Shown here: piece by piece, positions 55,574 through 63,847 of the stretch
How positions within the stretch are numbered: the stretch's first letter is position 1
How the letters are laid out: each line of letters opens with the position of its first letter
Notes under the pieces: model-generated
What the model was told of the DNA's origin: nothing
Databases searched by the model: none
The model's input: the letters and a program-made list of their open reading frames with translations, nothing else
DNA from: Marinisporobacter sp.
GTDB lineage: Bacteria > Bacillota > Clostridia > Peptostreptococcales > Thermotaleaceae
DNA length: 64,000 nucleotides
Reading direction: 5' to 3'
Assembly: GCA_025210525.1 (NCBI GenBank)
Contig: JAOARP010000047.1
Coordinates: forward strand, 124,001-188,000
Made by a program: the position numbers and the translations under genes

Positions 55574-58165
55574 TTAGTTAATTTCTTGAGCATATATACT
55601 CATTTGATATAAACCTGCCTTTTCAAATCTTGGCTTTATATTTACTTCTTTTAGTTGATCCTTTGTTAAGGACACTCTGATGATGTGTATTCCATCAGAT
55701 AATTTACTATTTAAAACATTGTCATGAATTACTGTTATATCACCCTCCTTTAAATAATCATTCTCTTTTTTCCACTCTAAAACAATAGTGATATTGCGAT
55801 CCTCAACATCACTATTCGTAAAAACTGTAAAGAATAAATCTATTTCTTCTCCCTTTTCAACTGTAACATTAGTTATAGGTTCTCTAGCCCAAGAGAGGAC
55901 TATATTAATATCATCTTCCGAGTTTTCCCCAGAGTCATTTTCGTTATTACTTCCACCTGATGAGCTAGAATTATCATCATTCTGTTCTCTTTCATTATTT
56001 ATATCTTGGCTAAAAATATCTGAATCCTGTGATTCTATATCTCCTAAAATAGAGCTTATAACTTCTTTTATACGTGATTCAATAAGCAATTCAGTATTTT
56101 CATAATCATTATCTACAGGAATATCTATACCAACTTCTGCATTTTTACCATTGATTATAACTTCAACAGCTAAATTATTTACTGTATTGACTTCTCCTTC
56201 GGCCCTTATATTTGACCCTCTAGCATTCACATTAATTTGCAATTCATGAGTAACTGATCCTTTATCAGTTTCGACCACTACATCAGCATTTAGTGTCAAG
56301 GTACCTGTCTCAGAGTTATTTACAGCAGCAAAATACCCCTCTGAATTCATGTTAATCTCTTCTACATTAGATTCACTCATTATAACCTCAGCACCTGTGG
56401 CTGTATTTGTTACAGTAACACGATTTACCATAGAACTATCAAGCAATGCAGTAGCAGTAGACTGTAATATAACATCTTTTATTTCTGAATTTCTTGCTAT
56501 TATTTGAAATCTGTTAGGATTTTGAGAATCAGATATATTATCAGAACTTATTACGGTTACTGAATCTACTGACGTATTCTCTAGGATAAGAGTTGGTCTT
56601 GAGTCCCCATTTTCTTCGAATGATTGTTCTTCACTTTCAGTTCCATCTTCTGATTCAGATTGTTCTTGATCACCTGGTTCCAGTGGTTCTTCAATTTCAG
56701 CTCTATCTCCTTCTCTATTTTGCATTATTTCTTGTTCTTGTCTTATATTTTCAGGAACATTTTCGCTAGATGGTTTAATATCCGGTGGAAGAATAGAACT
56801 CATCGAACCTTCAGATGATTGTTGTTCACTTTCAGTTCTATCTCCTAATTCAGGCTGTCCTTCATTTTCATATGGTTGTTCTCCTTCTGATTCAGATTGT
56901 TGTTCATCTTGTTGTTCCTCTTGCTGTTCATCTTCTTCTCTCCTTTGTTGCATTATCTCTTGTTCTTGTCTTATATTTGCAGGAGCAATCTCTCTAAATG
57001 AATTCAATATCTGAGATGACAGAGGACGAACCGGACTGAGTATACCACTAGATGATATATCACTCATTTGACCACTAAATAGTTGTCTTATCTCTCCAGT
57101 TGCCTTCGACTGAAGTAACATAGCCTTACCAGCATGTATTTCTTCAACTCCATGTTTTTCTCCATCTGCTCCAACTTCACTAAGTATAATCGTAGCTAAT
57201 TCCCAACTATCTATACTATCAAAATCTCTTTTCACAATACTCAATACAGTCTGATCATCTGCCGATGCAACAAGCTTTGGTATCTTTGATAGTATTTCAT
57301 CTTCTTTCACAGTAACCTTGGCATTAGATTTTAAGTACAGTTTTTTGCAGTATGCATTTATAATATTAATGTTATCTCCTTCACATTCAATATTTATACT
57401 CTCAGTTGCTATTGTATTTAGAAGAGTAACATTACCATCATCTATTCCCTTTGTTAAATATATATTTCCTTCTACTGCTAGGTTATTGATAGAAATATTT
57501 TCAGAACAGACAAGCACATTCCCTTTTATTATTTTTTTATTAGGATATTCAAAAGTACCTGGTGAATCATAAATATGTGTAACCATATTATCTAGTAGTG
57601 TAAAAATCTCTCCCCTTGTCATAGGAAGCTTTGGTCTTATTGTTTTATCTGTATATCCTTTTACATACTCCCTTGCAACTAGTTCATTGACAGATTTTTC
57701 ACTCCACTTAGATATTTTATCCCTATCTTCAAAATCCGAAAGATAATCTTCTTCATAATCATTAAAACCAAATAACTGTGCAAGTATTGTTATTACTTCT
57801 TCCCTTGTTATATTTTCATCTGGTCTGACTTTATATCCTTCAAAATACATTAGATATCCTGCAACATGAGCTTTTTGTATTTCCTTGTAATACCACTTAT
57901 CCTCTGAAACATCATTAGCATAAATCTTTCCAAGCTTTTCAAACCCAAAGATATTATTTACAAATGTATAAAACTCTGCTTTAGTCATCAACTGATTTTG
58001 TTTTATACCCCCATTTTCATATCCATTGATATAACCCTCTTCAATCCATCTTCCAATTGAATCATTAGCCCAATGATCTTTCGTTTCTTCACCATATGCA
58101 ATCATATTAAATGTAAGTATAAATACTAATGGTATCCAACATAATAATCCTCTTTTGAAAATCAT
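55574..58165 (-). CDS. SLH-domain surface protein with tandem acidic repeat
   Basis: A protein of about 863 residues. After a signal peptide come three SLH domains (residues 25-75, 85-140 and 148-200; KDHWANDSIGRWIEEGYINGY, VSEDKWYYKEIQKAHVAGY, MTRGEIFTLL). Then come a beta-rich domain to about 330, an acidic Q/E/S-rich region (about 390-520) with two copies of a NIRQEQEIMQ-containing repeat spaced by 76 codons, a second beta region (about 530-700), an Asn/Ser-rich linker and a C-terminal Ig-like domain shared with the protein at 54777. The ATG at 58165 behind GGAGG is chosen over a TTG at 58177. It is surface-anchored; its partner is unknown. Confidence 0.85.
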   Translation of the reverse strand: MIFKRGLLCWIPLVFILTFNMIAYGEETKDHWANDSIGRWIEEGYINGYENGGIKQNQLMTKAEFYTFVNNIFGFEKLGKIYANDVSEDKWYYKEIQKAHVAGYLMYFEGYKVRPDENITREEVITILAQLFGFNDYEEDYLSDFEDRDKISKWSEKSVNELVAREYVKGYTDKTIRPKLPMTRGEIFTLLDNMVTHIYDSPGTFEYPNKKIIKGNVLVCSENISINNLAVEGNIYLTKGIDDGNVTLLNTIATESINIECEGDNINIINAYCKKLYLKSNAKVTVKEDEILSKIPKLVASADDQTVLSIVKRDFDSIDSWELATIILSEVGADGEKHGVEEIHAGKAMLLQSKATGEIRQLFSGQMSDISSSGILSPVRPLSSQILNSFREIAPANIRQEQEIMQQRREEDEQQEEQQDEQQSESEGEQPYENEGQPELGDRTESEQQSSEGSMSSILPPDIKPSSENVPENIRQEQEIMQNREGDRAEIEEPLEPGDQEQSESEDGTESEEQSFEENGDSRPTLILENTSVDSVTVISSDNISDSQNPNRFQIIARNSEIKDVILQSTATALLDSSMVNRVTVTNTATGAEVIMSESNVEEINMNSEGYFAAVNNSETGTLTLNADVVVETDKGSVTHELQINVNARGSNIRAEGEVNTVNNLAVEVIINGKNAEVGIDIPVDNDYENTELLIESRIKEVISSILGDIESQDSDIFSQDINNEREQNDDNSSSSGGSNNENDSGENSEDDINIVLSWAREPITNVTVEKGEEIDLFFTVFTNSDVEDRNITIVLEWKKENDYLKEGDITVIHDNVLNSKLSDGIHIIRVSLTKDQLKEVNIKPRFEKAGLYQMSIYAQEIN

Positions 58166-58326
58166 ATGCACCTCCAAATTTAGACATTTGTTTTATTTCA
58201 CCATATTTCGAAACACTTTTTTGAAATATACCTAATCAAAATAATTCTGTCAAACTATTTATGTCACAACATATTTTCTAAAAATTAATTTCATGTTTTT
58301 ACATTTCGCATATCCCCCCTTAAGAA

Positions 58327-58480
58327 TTATTTTTTGAGATTTTCTGCATATTCAACCCAAATTATTTGTTCCGTATCAACTACTACCATAATTAATACGA
58401 TCCTTTGCTCACCATTATTTAGTTCCACATCATTAAAATTAACCTCTACTACTTTTTACCTTATATTTACTAATATCCAT
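58327..58480 (-). pseudogene. Small gene with a frameshift at an A5 run, unknown
   Basis: From the ATG at 58480 the frame reads MDISKYKVKSSRG and stops. Removing one base at the A5 run (T5 at 58453-58457 on the plus strand) restores a continuous frame of about 50 codons, continuing EVNFNDVELNNGEQRIVLIMV and ending WVEYAENLKK at 58327. The composition looks like real protein. I do not recognise the family. It may be a pseudogene, a sequencing error, or a programmed frameshift site. Confidence 0.45.
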
Positions 58481-58525
58481 TTTTTTGTATTTTAATCAAA
58501 TAAATTCCACTACCCTTTAACTAAA

Positions 58526-58565
58526 ATAAGTCTAGTTCTATGGAATCATACTGAACTAGACTTAT
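58526..58565 (-). terminator. Terminator of the radical SAM operon
   Basis: Perfect 13-bp arms (ATAAGTCTAGTTC and GAACTAGACTTAT) with a 14-base loop; on the minus strand the stem is followed by TTTTAG. It is 37 bases beyond the stop of the 27-codon ORF at 58603. Confidence 0.8.
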
Positions 58566-58602
58566 GCTTTATTTATACTATTATTATTCTAAATAATTAT
58601 TG

Positions 58603-58686
58603 CTATTTTTTATCTGTTACAGTTATTAACAGGTTATAGCTTATGTCTGCTTCATCTATTTTATAGTCGTCATAATACTCAAGCAT
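58603..58686 (-). CDS. Short peptide resembling the N-terminus of the 59897 protein
   Basis: A 27-codon ORF with ATG at 58684-58686 and TAG at 58603-58605. It begins MLEYYDDYKIDEADISYN, which aligns to MFEYYDGYEIDGSDTSYN, the start of the 374-residue protein at 59897-61021; the DNA matches at about three quarters of positions over 70 bases. It starts 8 bases after the stop of the radical SAM gene, so translation could be coupled. Only a weak ATAGG precedes the ATG. Similarity ends after about 20 residues, and the tail reads LITVTDKK. Options: a RiPP-type substrate of the radical SAM enzyme, or the stump of a duplicated copy of the 374-residue gene. It has no cysteine. Confidence 0.45.
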   Translation of the reverse strand: MLEYYDDYKIDEADISYNLLITVTDKK

Positions 58687-58694
58687 AACCTATT

Positions 58695-59870
58695 CTACTT
58701 ATATATAGGACACTCTATCGTTCCACTCTTTGCATCTTTAAAAAGTGCCTCATAAATAGCCATACATCCACCACATACATCTATATATCCACATGTATAG
58801 CACAAACGTTCTACATGATATACTTTATTTTTTAACGACTGTATAAATTTACCTTCTGTATAGTATTCATAGATTGAATTAGCTCTCTCTTTCATTTTAA
58901 TATGACTACAAGGTTTAAAAGAACCATCAGCATGAATAGCTATAAAACTTTTACCCGCCATACAACCTGAACGTTCTTTATTAACACGTCCATTATTAAG
59001 ATATATTAATAGGTTAGAATAGGCTGAGTCCACTTTAACTTTAATTCCCTTAACTTGTTTGATCCATTCAGCCAATTGGTAAAACTCGTCACTAGAGAGT
59101 GCATAATCTTTATAGACCTCTGCAGGAGATGGTTTATATCGCAAAAGATTGATGTTTTCTGCACCCATTCTTTTTGCATACTCAACTGTTTCTAAAAAAG
59201 TATCTAGATTATCTTTACGTATAACCATATTAATACCAAAAGATAAATCTGTACGCCTTAAAATTTGGATTGCATGAACAGCATGATGAAAACCATCTCG
59301 AGATTTCTCATTAACTAATTGTACAATTGAATTAAGGGAAATCTGCATATGGTTTAATCCTGCTTTAATAAGTTTATCTAGTAGTTCCTGTGATAACCCA
59401 TAACCACTGGTAGTCATTGTAGCAGACATTTCTGTCTTTGAAATATACTCAACAAAATCTACAATTTGAGGATGAACTAATGGTTCCCCACCACCAATGG
59501 CAATCTGAAAAATTTTAAGTTTCTGTGCTTCATCAATATATGACTGAAATACTTTTAATGACATCTCAAGTACATTAGTATCCCCTTTATAACATTGTGG
59601 ACAGGTTAATGGACATGCGGTTGTGATATCAATATGTAGAGCATCAAGACGTAAATAATCTTGCTCTTTCTCTAGTGCTTTTATAACCTCATTGGGATGA
59701 AAAGCTTTTGTAAGTATTCCAAGATGGTATAGGCGATCTATAAACGGTGTTTTTACACCATCTTTTGCATATTCTACTAACATTTCTTTTTCCTTATTTG
59801 AAAACACCCCAGTCATTCCTGTGCTTTTTTCAAACAAATACAGTTTTTCATTATATAGTTTAACTTGCAT
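58695..59870 (-). CDS. Radical SAM protein with SPASM domain
   Basis: A 391-residue enzyme. The N-terminal 80 residues form a small domain that may recognise a substrate peptide (similar in place to an RRE/PqqD-like domain; this is inference). The radical SAM motif is CPLTCPQC with Cys86, Cys90 and Cys93 (LHIDITTACPLTCPQCYKG), followed by the SAM-binding IGGGEPLVHP. The C-terminal SPASM domain has Cys303, 321, 357, 360, 366, 369 and 387, enough for two auxiliary 4Fe-4S clusters. Enzymes of this layout mostly modify ribosomal peptides or protein side chains (as in AnSME, PqqE, AlbA). The ATG at 59870 is preferred to in-frame TTG/GTG codons at 59888 and 59882. The neighbouring 374-residue gene precedes it by 26 bases. 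Confidence 0.9.
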   Translation of the reverse strand: MQVKLYNEKLYLFEKSTGMTGVFSNKEKEMLVEYAKDGVKTPFIDRLYHLGILTKAFHPNEVIKALEKEQDYLRLDALHIDITTACPLTCPQCYKGDTNVLEMSLKVFQSYIDEAQKLKIFQIAIGGGEPLVHPQIVDFVEYISKTEMSATMTTSGYGLSQELLDKLIKAGLNHMQISLNSIVQLVNEKSRDGFHHAVHAIQILRRTDLSFGINMVIRKDNLDTFLETVEYAKRMGAENINLLRYKPSPAEVYKDYALSSDEFYQLAEWIKQVKGIKVKVDSAYSNLLIYLNNGRVNKERSGCMAGKSFIAIHADGSFKPCSHIKMKERANSIYEYYTEGKFIQSLKNKVYHVERLCYTCGYIDVCGGCMAIYEALFKDAKSGTIECPIYK

Positions 59871-59896
59871 AATATCTGTCACCCTCAATCAATTCG

Positions 59897-61021
59897 TCAA
59901 AGTATACGTTCCACATATTCTCTGAGCTTTTGTGATACAAGTAGTTTTAACTGAATATCGTTATTTTTTCTACTAAAATATATTTCCCCATAATGAGAAC
60001 AATTTGAATTAGTCCTATATATTTTCAGTCCTATGGATGTACATCTATGAAAGATTTCATCTGTAACGAATCCTAATGGTGCAATCTTTTTAGCAAATTC
60101 AATATGACCTCTTAATGTTTTATCATGATATTTTTCACATATATCCATCAAACATTCTAACTCCGTATCAATCTGACCTAAAACTCTAGGCTCTTTTTCT
60201 TTATAGGAAATTGAATCATAACGATATTTTTGATACTTTTTCTTATCGTTACAATGATAGGTATTTATAAATGGATTTTCATGATATGTTTTGACACATT
60301 CAAGATTTAATATATGATCAATTTTCATATATAAATCCTTTGATGAACAGTCGATCTCTTCATACAAAAAATTTTCTGAATAAATCTCATACCATGATAC
60401 ATTTTCTAAATTAGCTTCCGCATCAATTTCTAATTCTGGGAAAGCCAATGACATCTTCTTTAATGCGTAGTATTTTAAAACATTAGGCCCTCCTAAAAAA
60501 CAATCAACCTCTACAAACCTAATAGGTTTATCTTGCTTTCGATTACAATAATCATCTCCACATATTTCATTGAAATCTGTATATCTTTTCTTTGCTGAAT
60601 ATGGTTCTAGATGAATTTCTAGATAACCTTGAGTATAAGCATTGGGATATAAAACTGGTTGTATCATATCTTTTTCTTTTATACCAAAGTTATTGACTAT
60701 ACTTGTAATTAACTCTCGTTTCACTTCTGGATAGAGATTATAGGGATTAACATATTTATAAGAAATCTCAAATGATTTAACTGATGAACTAAGTACATCT
60801 TCCCACATCAAATCCAATTCATGCTTATAATAAGATTTATTACATAATTCTCCTTTTCTTTTTGTATTAACTTTTGTTATTTTAATAGGTATATCTTTTC
60901 TTATTATTTTCAACTGTAAATAATAATTAACAACCTCTTTCAACTTCTCTATTTCAGGTGTTAAAATGTTATAACTTGTATCTGACCCATCTATTTCATA
61001 GCCATCATAATACTCAAACAT
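59897..61021 (-). CDS. Protein of unknown family in the radical SAM operon
   Basis: A 374-residue soluble protein without recognisable domain. It starts at 61021 with MFEYYDGYEIDGSDTSYN behind a perfect AGGAGG 6 bases upstream; a reading to 61036 only adds residues over the ribosome binding site. The N-terminal stretch recurs as the 27-codon ORF at 58603. It has about ten scattered cysteines and many aromatic and charged residues, and segments such as IRFVEVDCFLGGPNVLKYYA and FAKKIAPLGFVTDEIFHRC; no catalytic signature stands out. It is the first gene of the operon, before the SPASM enzyme, so it could be a substrate, a chaperone or a second maturation enzyme. Confidence 0.75.
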   Translation of the reverse strand: MFEYYDGYEIDGSDTSYNILTPEIEKLKEVVNYYLQLKIIRKDIPIKITKVNTKRKGELCNKSYYKHELDLMWEDVLSSSVKSFEISYKYVNPYNLYPEVKRELITSIVNNFGIKEKDMIQPVLYPNAYTQGYLEIHLEPYSAKKRYTDFNEICGDDYCNRKQDKPIRFVEVDCFLGGPNVLKYYALKKMSLAFPELEIDAEANLENVSWYEIYSENFLYEEIDCSSKDLYMKIDHILNLECVKTYHENPFINTYHCNDKKKYQKYRYDSISYKEKEPRVLGQIDTELECLMDICEKYHDKTLRGHIEFAKKIAPLGFVTDEIFHRCTSIGLKIYRTNSNCSHYGEIYFSRKNNDIQLKLLVSQKLREYVERIL

Positions 61022-61217
61022 AGCTAGCCTCCTCATATATATCTTTCTAGTTTACTTTAGTTGATATCTGCTATGTTACTATCAATATGTTCAAATATAG
61101 ATTTACCATTTTACAAAGACACCCCTCCATTTTTATTAAACAGCTATAGTATTTTTATCTTCTTCCTCTCAATTTTACTGCTATTTAGCTTGTATATCAA
61201 ATTGTAAAATAACACAT

Positions 61218-61245
61218 ATTATACCATGCATTCAATAACTGTAAA
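61218..61245 (-). promoter_or_regulatory. Promoter of the radical SAM operon
   Basis: On the minus strand TTTACA (61240-61245) and TATAAT (61218-61223) are spaced by 16 bases, about 200 bases before the start at 61021. Confidence 0.6.
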
Positions 61246-61363
61246 TTCCTCATTTTTTACCAATTCTGCCCTTTTCCGTAAAAATTACTAACTCCTCATT
61301 AAAATGTTTTTCTATGGACAACTCATAAACTTTAAATAAAAGTACAACTGATCAAACTAAAAA

Positions 61364-61389
61364 ATCCCCCAAACTAATGTCAGAGGGAA
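61364..61389 (-). terminator. Terminator downstream of the 61624 lipoprotein
   Basis: On the minus strand TTCCCTCTGAC pairs with GT-TTGGGGGA in an imperfect stem followed by TTTTTT. The same sequence pattern (CCCCCAAAC...GAGGGAA) recurs at 63766-63794. It is 230 bases after the gene's stop. Confidence 0.6.
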
Positions 61390-61623
61390 CACATAATATA
61401 TATTTAAATTTACCTATCATTTAGAAAAACTTGTGATTAATAGATTTGTCCTCTATTTTGAAATGTAAAAACTCCAATGTTATTTTTTTAATACTGTTTA
61501 CAATTATGTAGGCGAGTATCACCTATCCAAATAATGTAAGTATGCCCTTTCTATAATTTGTTTTTTTAGTGTTCGGATTTTCGTATCTACATTGCTATGC
61601 TAACATTATAGTATAATGTCTTT

Positions 61624-62412
61624 TTACTTAGGCTGCATATCATATTCATCTGCAACAAAATCTTTTAAATTCAAAAGTTGTTTTTTCCCTATATTCTTTT
61701 TTATAGTTTTAATTTTTCCATCTTCTAATTTTTCTCCTATATAATCACCTGTAATTAGGTTATAATCATCCTCAAGACAATCCATTGAATCACCAATAGA
61801 TTCATATGAGCCTTCTGTAAATCCAATTAAATACCAGCCATTATCTTGATAGCGAAATCTAAAATACCTATGCCATCTACTAGCCCCGCCCATGAACTTT
61901 ATCAAAACAGAACCTCTATCTATAACTATATCTTCAAAAGGATCTCCAAAAGTTCCTCCTTCATTTGCAAGAAGAATAGCTTTTTCCGCTCTTATTGATA
62001 GTTTATAGGTATTATCTTTATTTCCAAAAGCTATTAATAAATTTCTTGGAGGTGCATATTCAGATTGATTATTTTGCTCAATTACAAAGGCTTTATCCAT
62101 TACTCCATCTTTATTTAAATCTCCTTCTGCTATGGCTAATTCACCATCACATTTTTTTAAGGCTTCCCACCCTTTAGGTATGAATGGTTCTATATCTTGA
62201 ACATCATTATCTATTTTATTTTTAGTTTCACTTTCTGGCTCAATGCTACTATCGCTATTTAAATCTATTTCTTGTTTTTCTTTAGTTAAATCTTTATCTA
62301 TAGTTGAAACTGATTTTTCAACTTGCGATATACACATTTCATTCTTATTCGCACATCCAACCGCCCAAAATACGCTAGATAATAATACTATTAATAATAC
62401 AAACTTTTTCAT
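61624..62412 (-). CDS. Lipoprotein with a calcium-loop-like repeat
   Basis: A 262-residue lipoprotein; signal peptide with lipobox WAVGC, followed by an acidic linker to about residue 75. The domain starts with WEALKKCDGELAIAEGDLNKDG, in which DLNKDGVMD is an EF-hand or FG-GAP-like calcium loop, and continues with KAFVIEQNNQSEYAPPRNLLIAFGN and GGTFGDPFEDIVIDRGSVLIKFMGGASRWHRYFRFRYQDNGWYLIG. This fits exported clostridial proteins with a beta-propeller-like VCBS/FG-GAP unit. Function unknown. It stands alone. Confidence 0.75.
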   Translation of the reverse strand: MKKFVLLIVLLSSVFWAVGCANKNEMCISQVEKSVSTIDKDLTKEKQEIDLNSDSSIEPESETKNKIDNDVQDIEPFIPKGWEALKKCDGELAIAEGDLNKDGVMDKAFVIEQNNQSEYAPPRNLLIAFGNKDNTYKLSIRAEKAILLANEGGTFGDPFEDIVIDRGSVLIKFMGGASRWHRYFRFRYQDNGWYLIGFTEGSYESIGDSMDCLEDDYNLITGDYIGEKLEDGKIKTIKKNIGKKQLLNLKDFVADEYDMQPK

Positions 62413-62533
62413 ATAATACTCACCCTATCCCTCCAAAATAAATCTCCTTTTCAAATGGACATTAATGTGATTTTAGATATAAGCATTTACATACTTTTAC
62501 TCACCATACAAAACATATCCCATATTTATATGT

Positions 62534-63532
62534 CTAACTTCCTATATCACTTTGTAATACCTCCATCTTTTCCATTCTTAATTCATGCAATGTCTTATTA
62601 CTTCCTTTTAAAATAGTCCATTCATAAATATTTACAGATGACCACTCTGTTATTTTTTCTCCCCATCGATTGAAAGACATTACTTCATCTTTATATTTCA
62701 CTTTTTGAAGATCTATAACCTGTGCTTCTGAATCAGGATAATTTTTAATTTCAACTATATCTCCAGCTTTAATAATACTCCATTCAAATAACTTATTCAT
62801 TCTAGGTAAATATTTCCTAGTTATTTTACTTTGTCCACCTGTAGTAGTCTTTTTGTCCTCTATTTCAACATAGTAATCATCTAGTTTTTGTAATGGCAGT
62901 ATCTGATTTGACTGTAGCAAAGTTTGCTCACCTATCTTTACTGGCACAATTTCAATACAATTTATATCAACACCATTTTCGATTAACCAAGCTACTGCTG
63001 ATAAAGTTTGAGCATCAAATCCTGAAGCAACTAGAATAATTCTCTGCCTTCTATTAAATGTCTTCAAAGCATTATTCTTTTCAAGAAATTCATTGAGTAT
63101 CCTCTTTCCTTTTTCCTCTGAAGTTAATTCTCCTAGTTCAAACTCATCATTATACTTCAATATATAAGGTGCAAATATTTTTTCTACTGCTTCATCAACA
63201 TTTTTTATCTTTGCATAACTTGCTGCATATCTAATAGCTTGAAATTCAAATGGTTCCTTTCTCATTTTAATATCATCTAAATCTCTTTTTATTTCGATCA
63301 AAACTAAATTCCCATCTTTATCTATTGCTGTTAAATCACTTCTACCTTTTTCTATATTTCTAACTTGTCTTCCTATTACTAATAGGGTTTCATCATCAAT
63401 AATTATTTCAATATTTTTTCTTAAGAATTCTTCTATATGCTCTTCTTTGATACCTAAATCTTTAAATTGTAAAATTTCTATATCTAAGTTATTTACTTCG
63501 ATTGAACTGTTTATATTTACAGGAATTAACAT
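62534..63532 (-). CDS. NucS-like PD-(D/E)XK nuclease with C-terminal RAMA-like domain
   Basis: A 332-residue protein. The N-terminal half is of the DUF91/NucS endonuclease type: GRSDLTAIDKDGNLVLIEIKRD carries the D...E-x-K metal-binding motif of PD-(D/E)XK nucleases. The middle (ERGRRIILVASGFDAQTLSAVAWL in form) continues the DUF91 fold. The C-terminal part, from about residue 240, resembles a RAMA-type or similar DNA-modification-associated domain (FEWSIIKAGDIVEIK, EVMSFNRWGEKITEWSSVNIYEW). It may act in defence or repair on mismatched or modified DNA; the target is not known. No methylase or helicase gene is adjacent. Confidence 0.8.
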   Translation of the reverse strand: MLIPVNINSSIEVNNLDIEILQFKDLGIKEEHIEEFLRKNIEIIIDDETLLVIGRQVRNIEKGRSDLTAIDKDGNLVLIEIKRDLDDIKMRKEPFEFQAIRYAASYAKIKNVDEAVEKIFAPYILKYNDEFELGELTSEEKGKRILNEFLEKNNALKTFNRRQRIILVASGFDAQTLSAVAWLIENGVDINCIEIVPVKIGEQTLLQSNQILPLQKLDDYYVEIEDKKTTTGGQSKITRKYLPRMNKLFEWSIIKAGDIVEIKNYPDSEAQVIDLQKVKYKDEVMSFNRWGEKITEWSSVNIYEWTILKGSNKTLHELRMEKMEVLQSDIGS

Positions 63533-63765
63533 GAATTTACCTCCAAATTCTTTCTTATGTATCCATTATAATCCAATACACTAAATTTCTCCATGTTTTT
63601 CATGATAGAATTCTCCATAAGCATATATAAACTAAGACAAGAACAAGAAAGAAGTCATCGTCATGAGAAATTTGTAATATTTTTAACTATTGATTGCCGG
63701 ATTGCAAAATATCACCCTTTCGAAAATTTCTAATTTCAAGAAATTATTTTCCCCTACAACCAAAA

Positions 63766-63794
63766 CTTCCCCCAAACCGTAAGTCTGAGGGAAG
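63766..63794 (-). terminator. Terminator of the RlmD-type gene
   Basis: On the minus strand CTTCCCTCAGAC pairs with GGTTTGGGGGAAG in an imperfect stem followed by TTTTGG. It resembles the element at 61364-61389 and lies 54 bases after the gene's stop. Confidence 0.6.
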
Positions 63795-63847
63795 ATAAAA
63801 CACACATCTATATTTACTTAAAACCCTTCAAAGCCTTTGAAACAAGG

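Larger units (their letters stand above)
61037..61623. other. Gene-free region, promoter and terminator only
   Basis: I see no convincing gene here. It contains the promoter of the radical SAM operon (61218-61245), a long leader of about 190 bases in front of it, and the terminator at 61364-61389. A 12-codon frame at 61071-61109 in the leader lacks support. Confidence 0.6.

Noticed and set aside
61071-61109. A 12-codon frame (MVNLYLNILIVT) in the leader of the radical SAM operon, considered as a leader peptide or precursor
   Set aside because: The nearest GAGGGG is 12 bases away, there is no similarity to any other segment, and its length is within chance.
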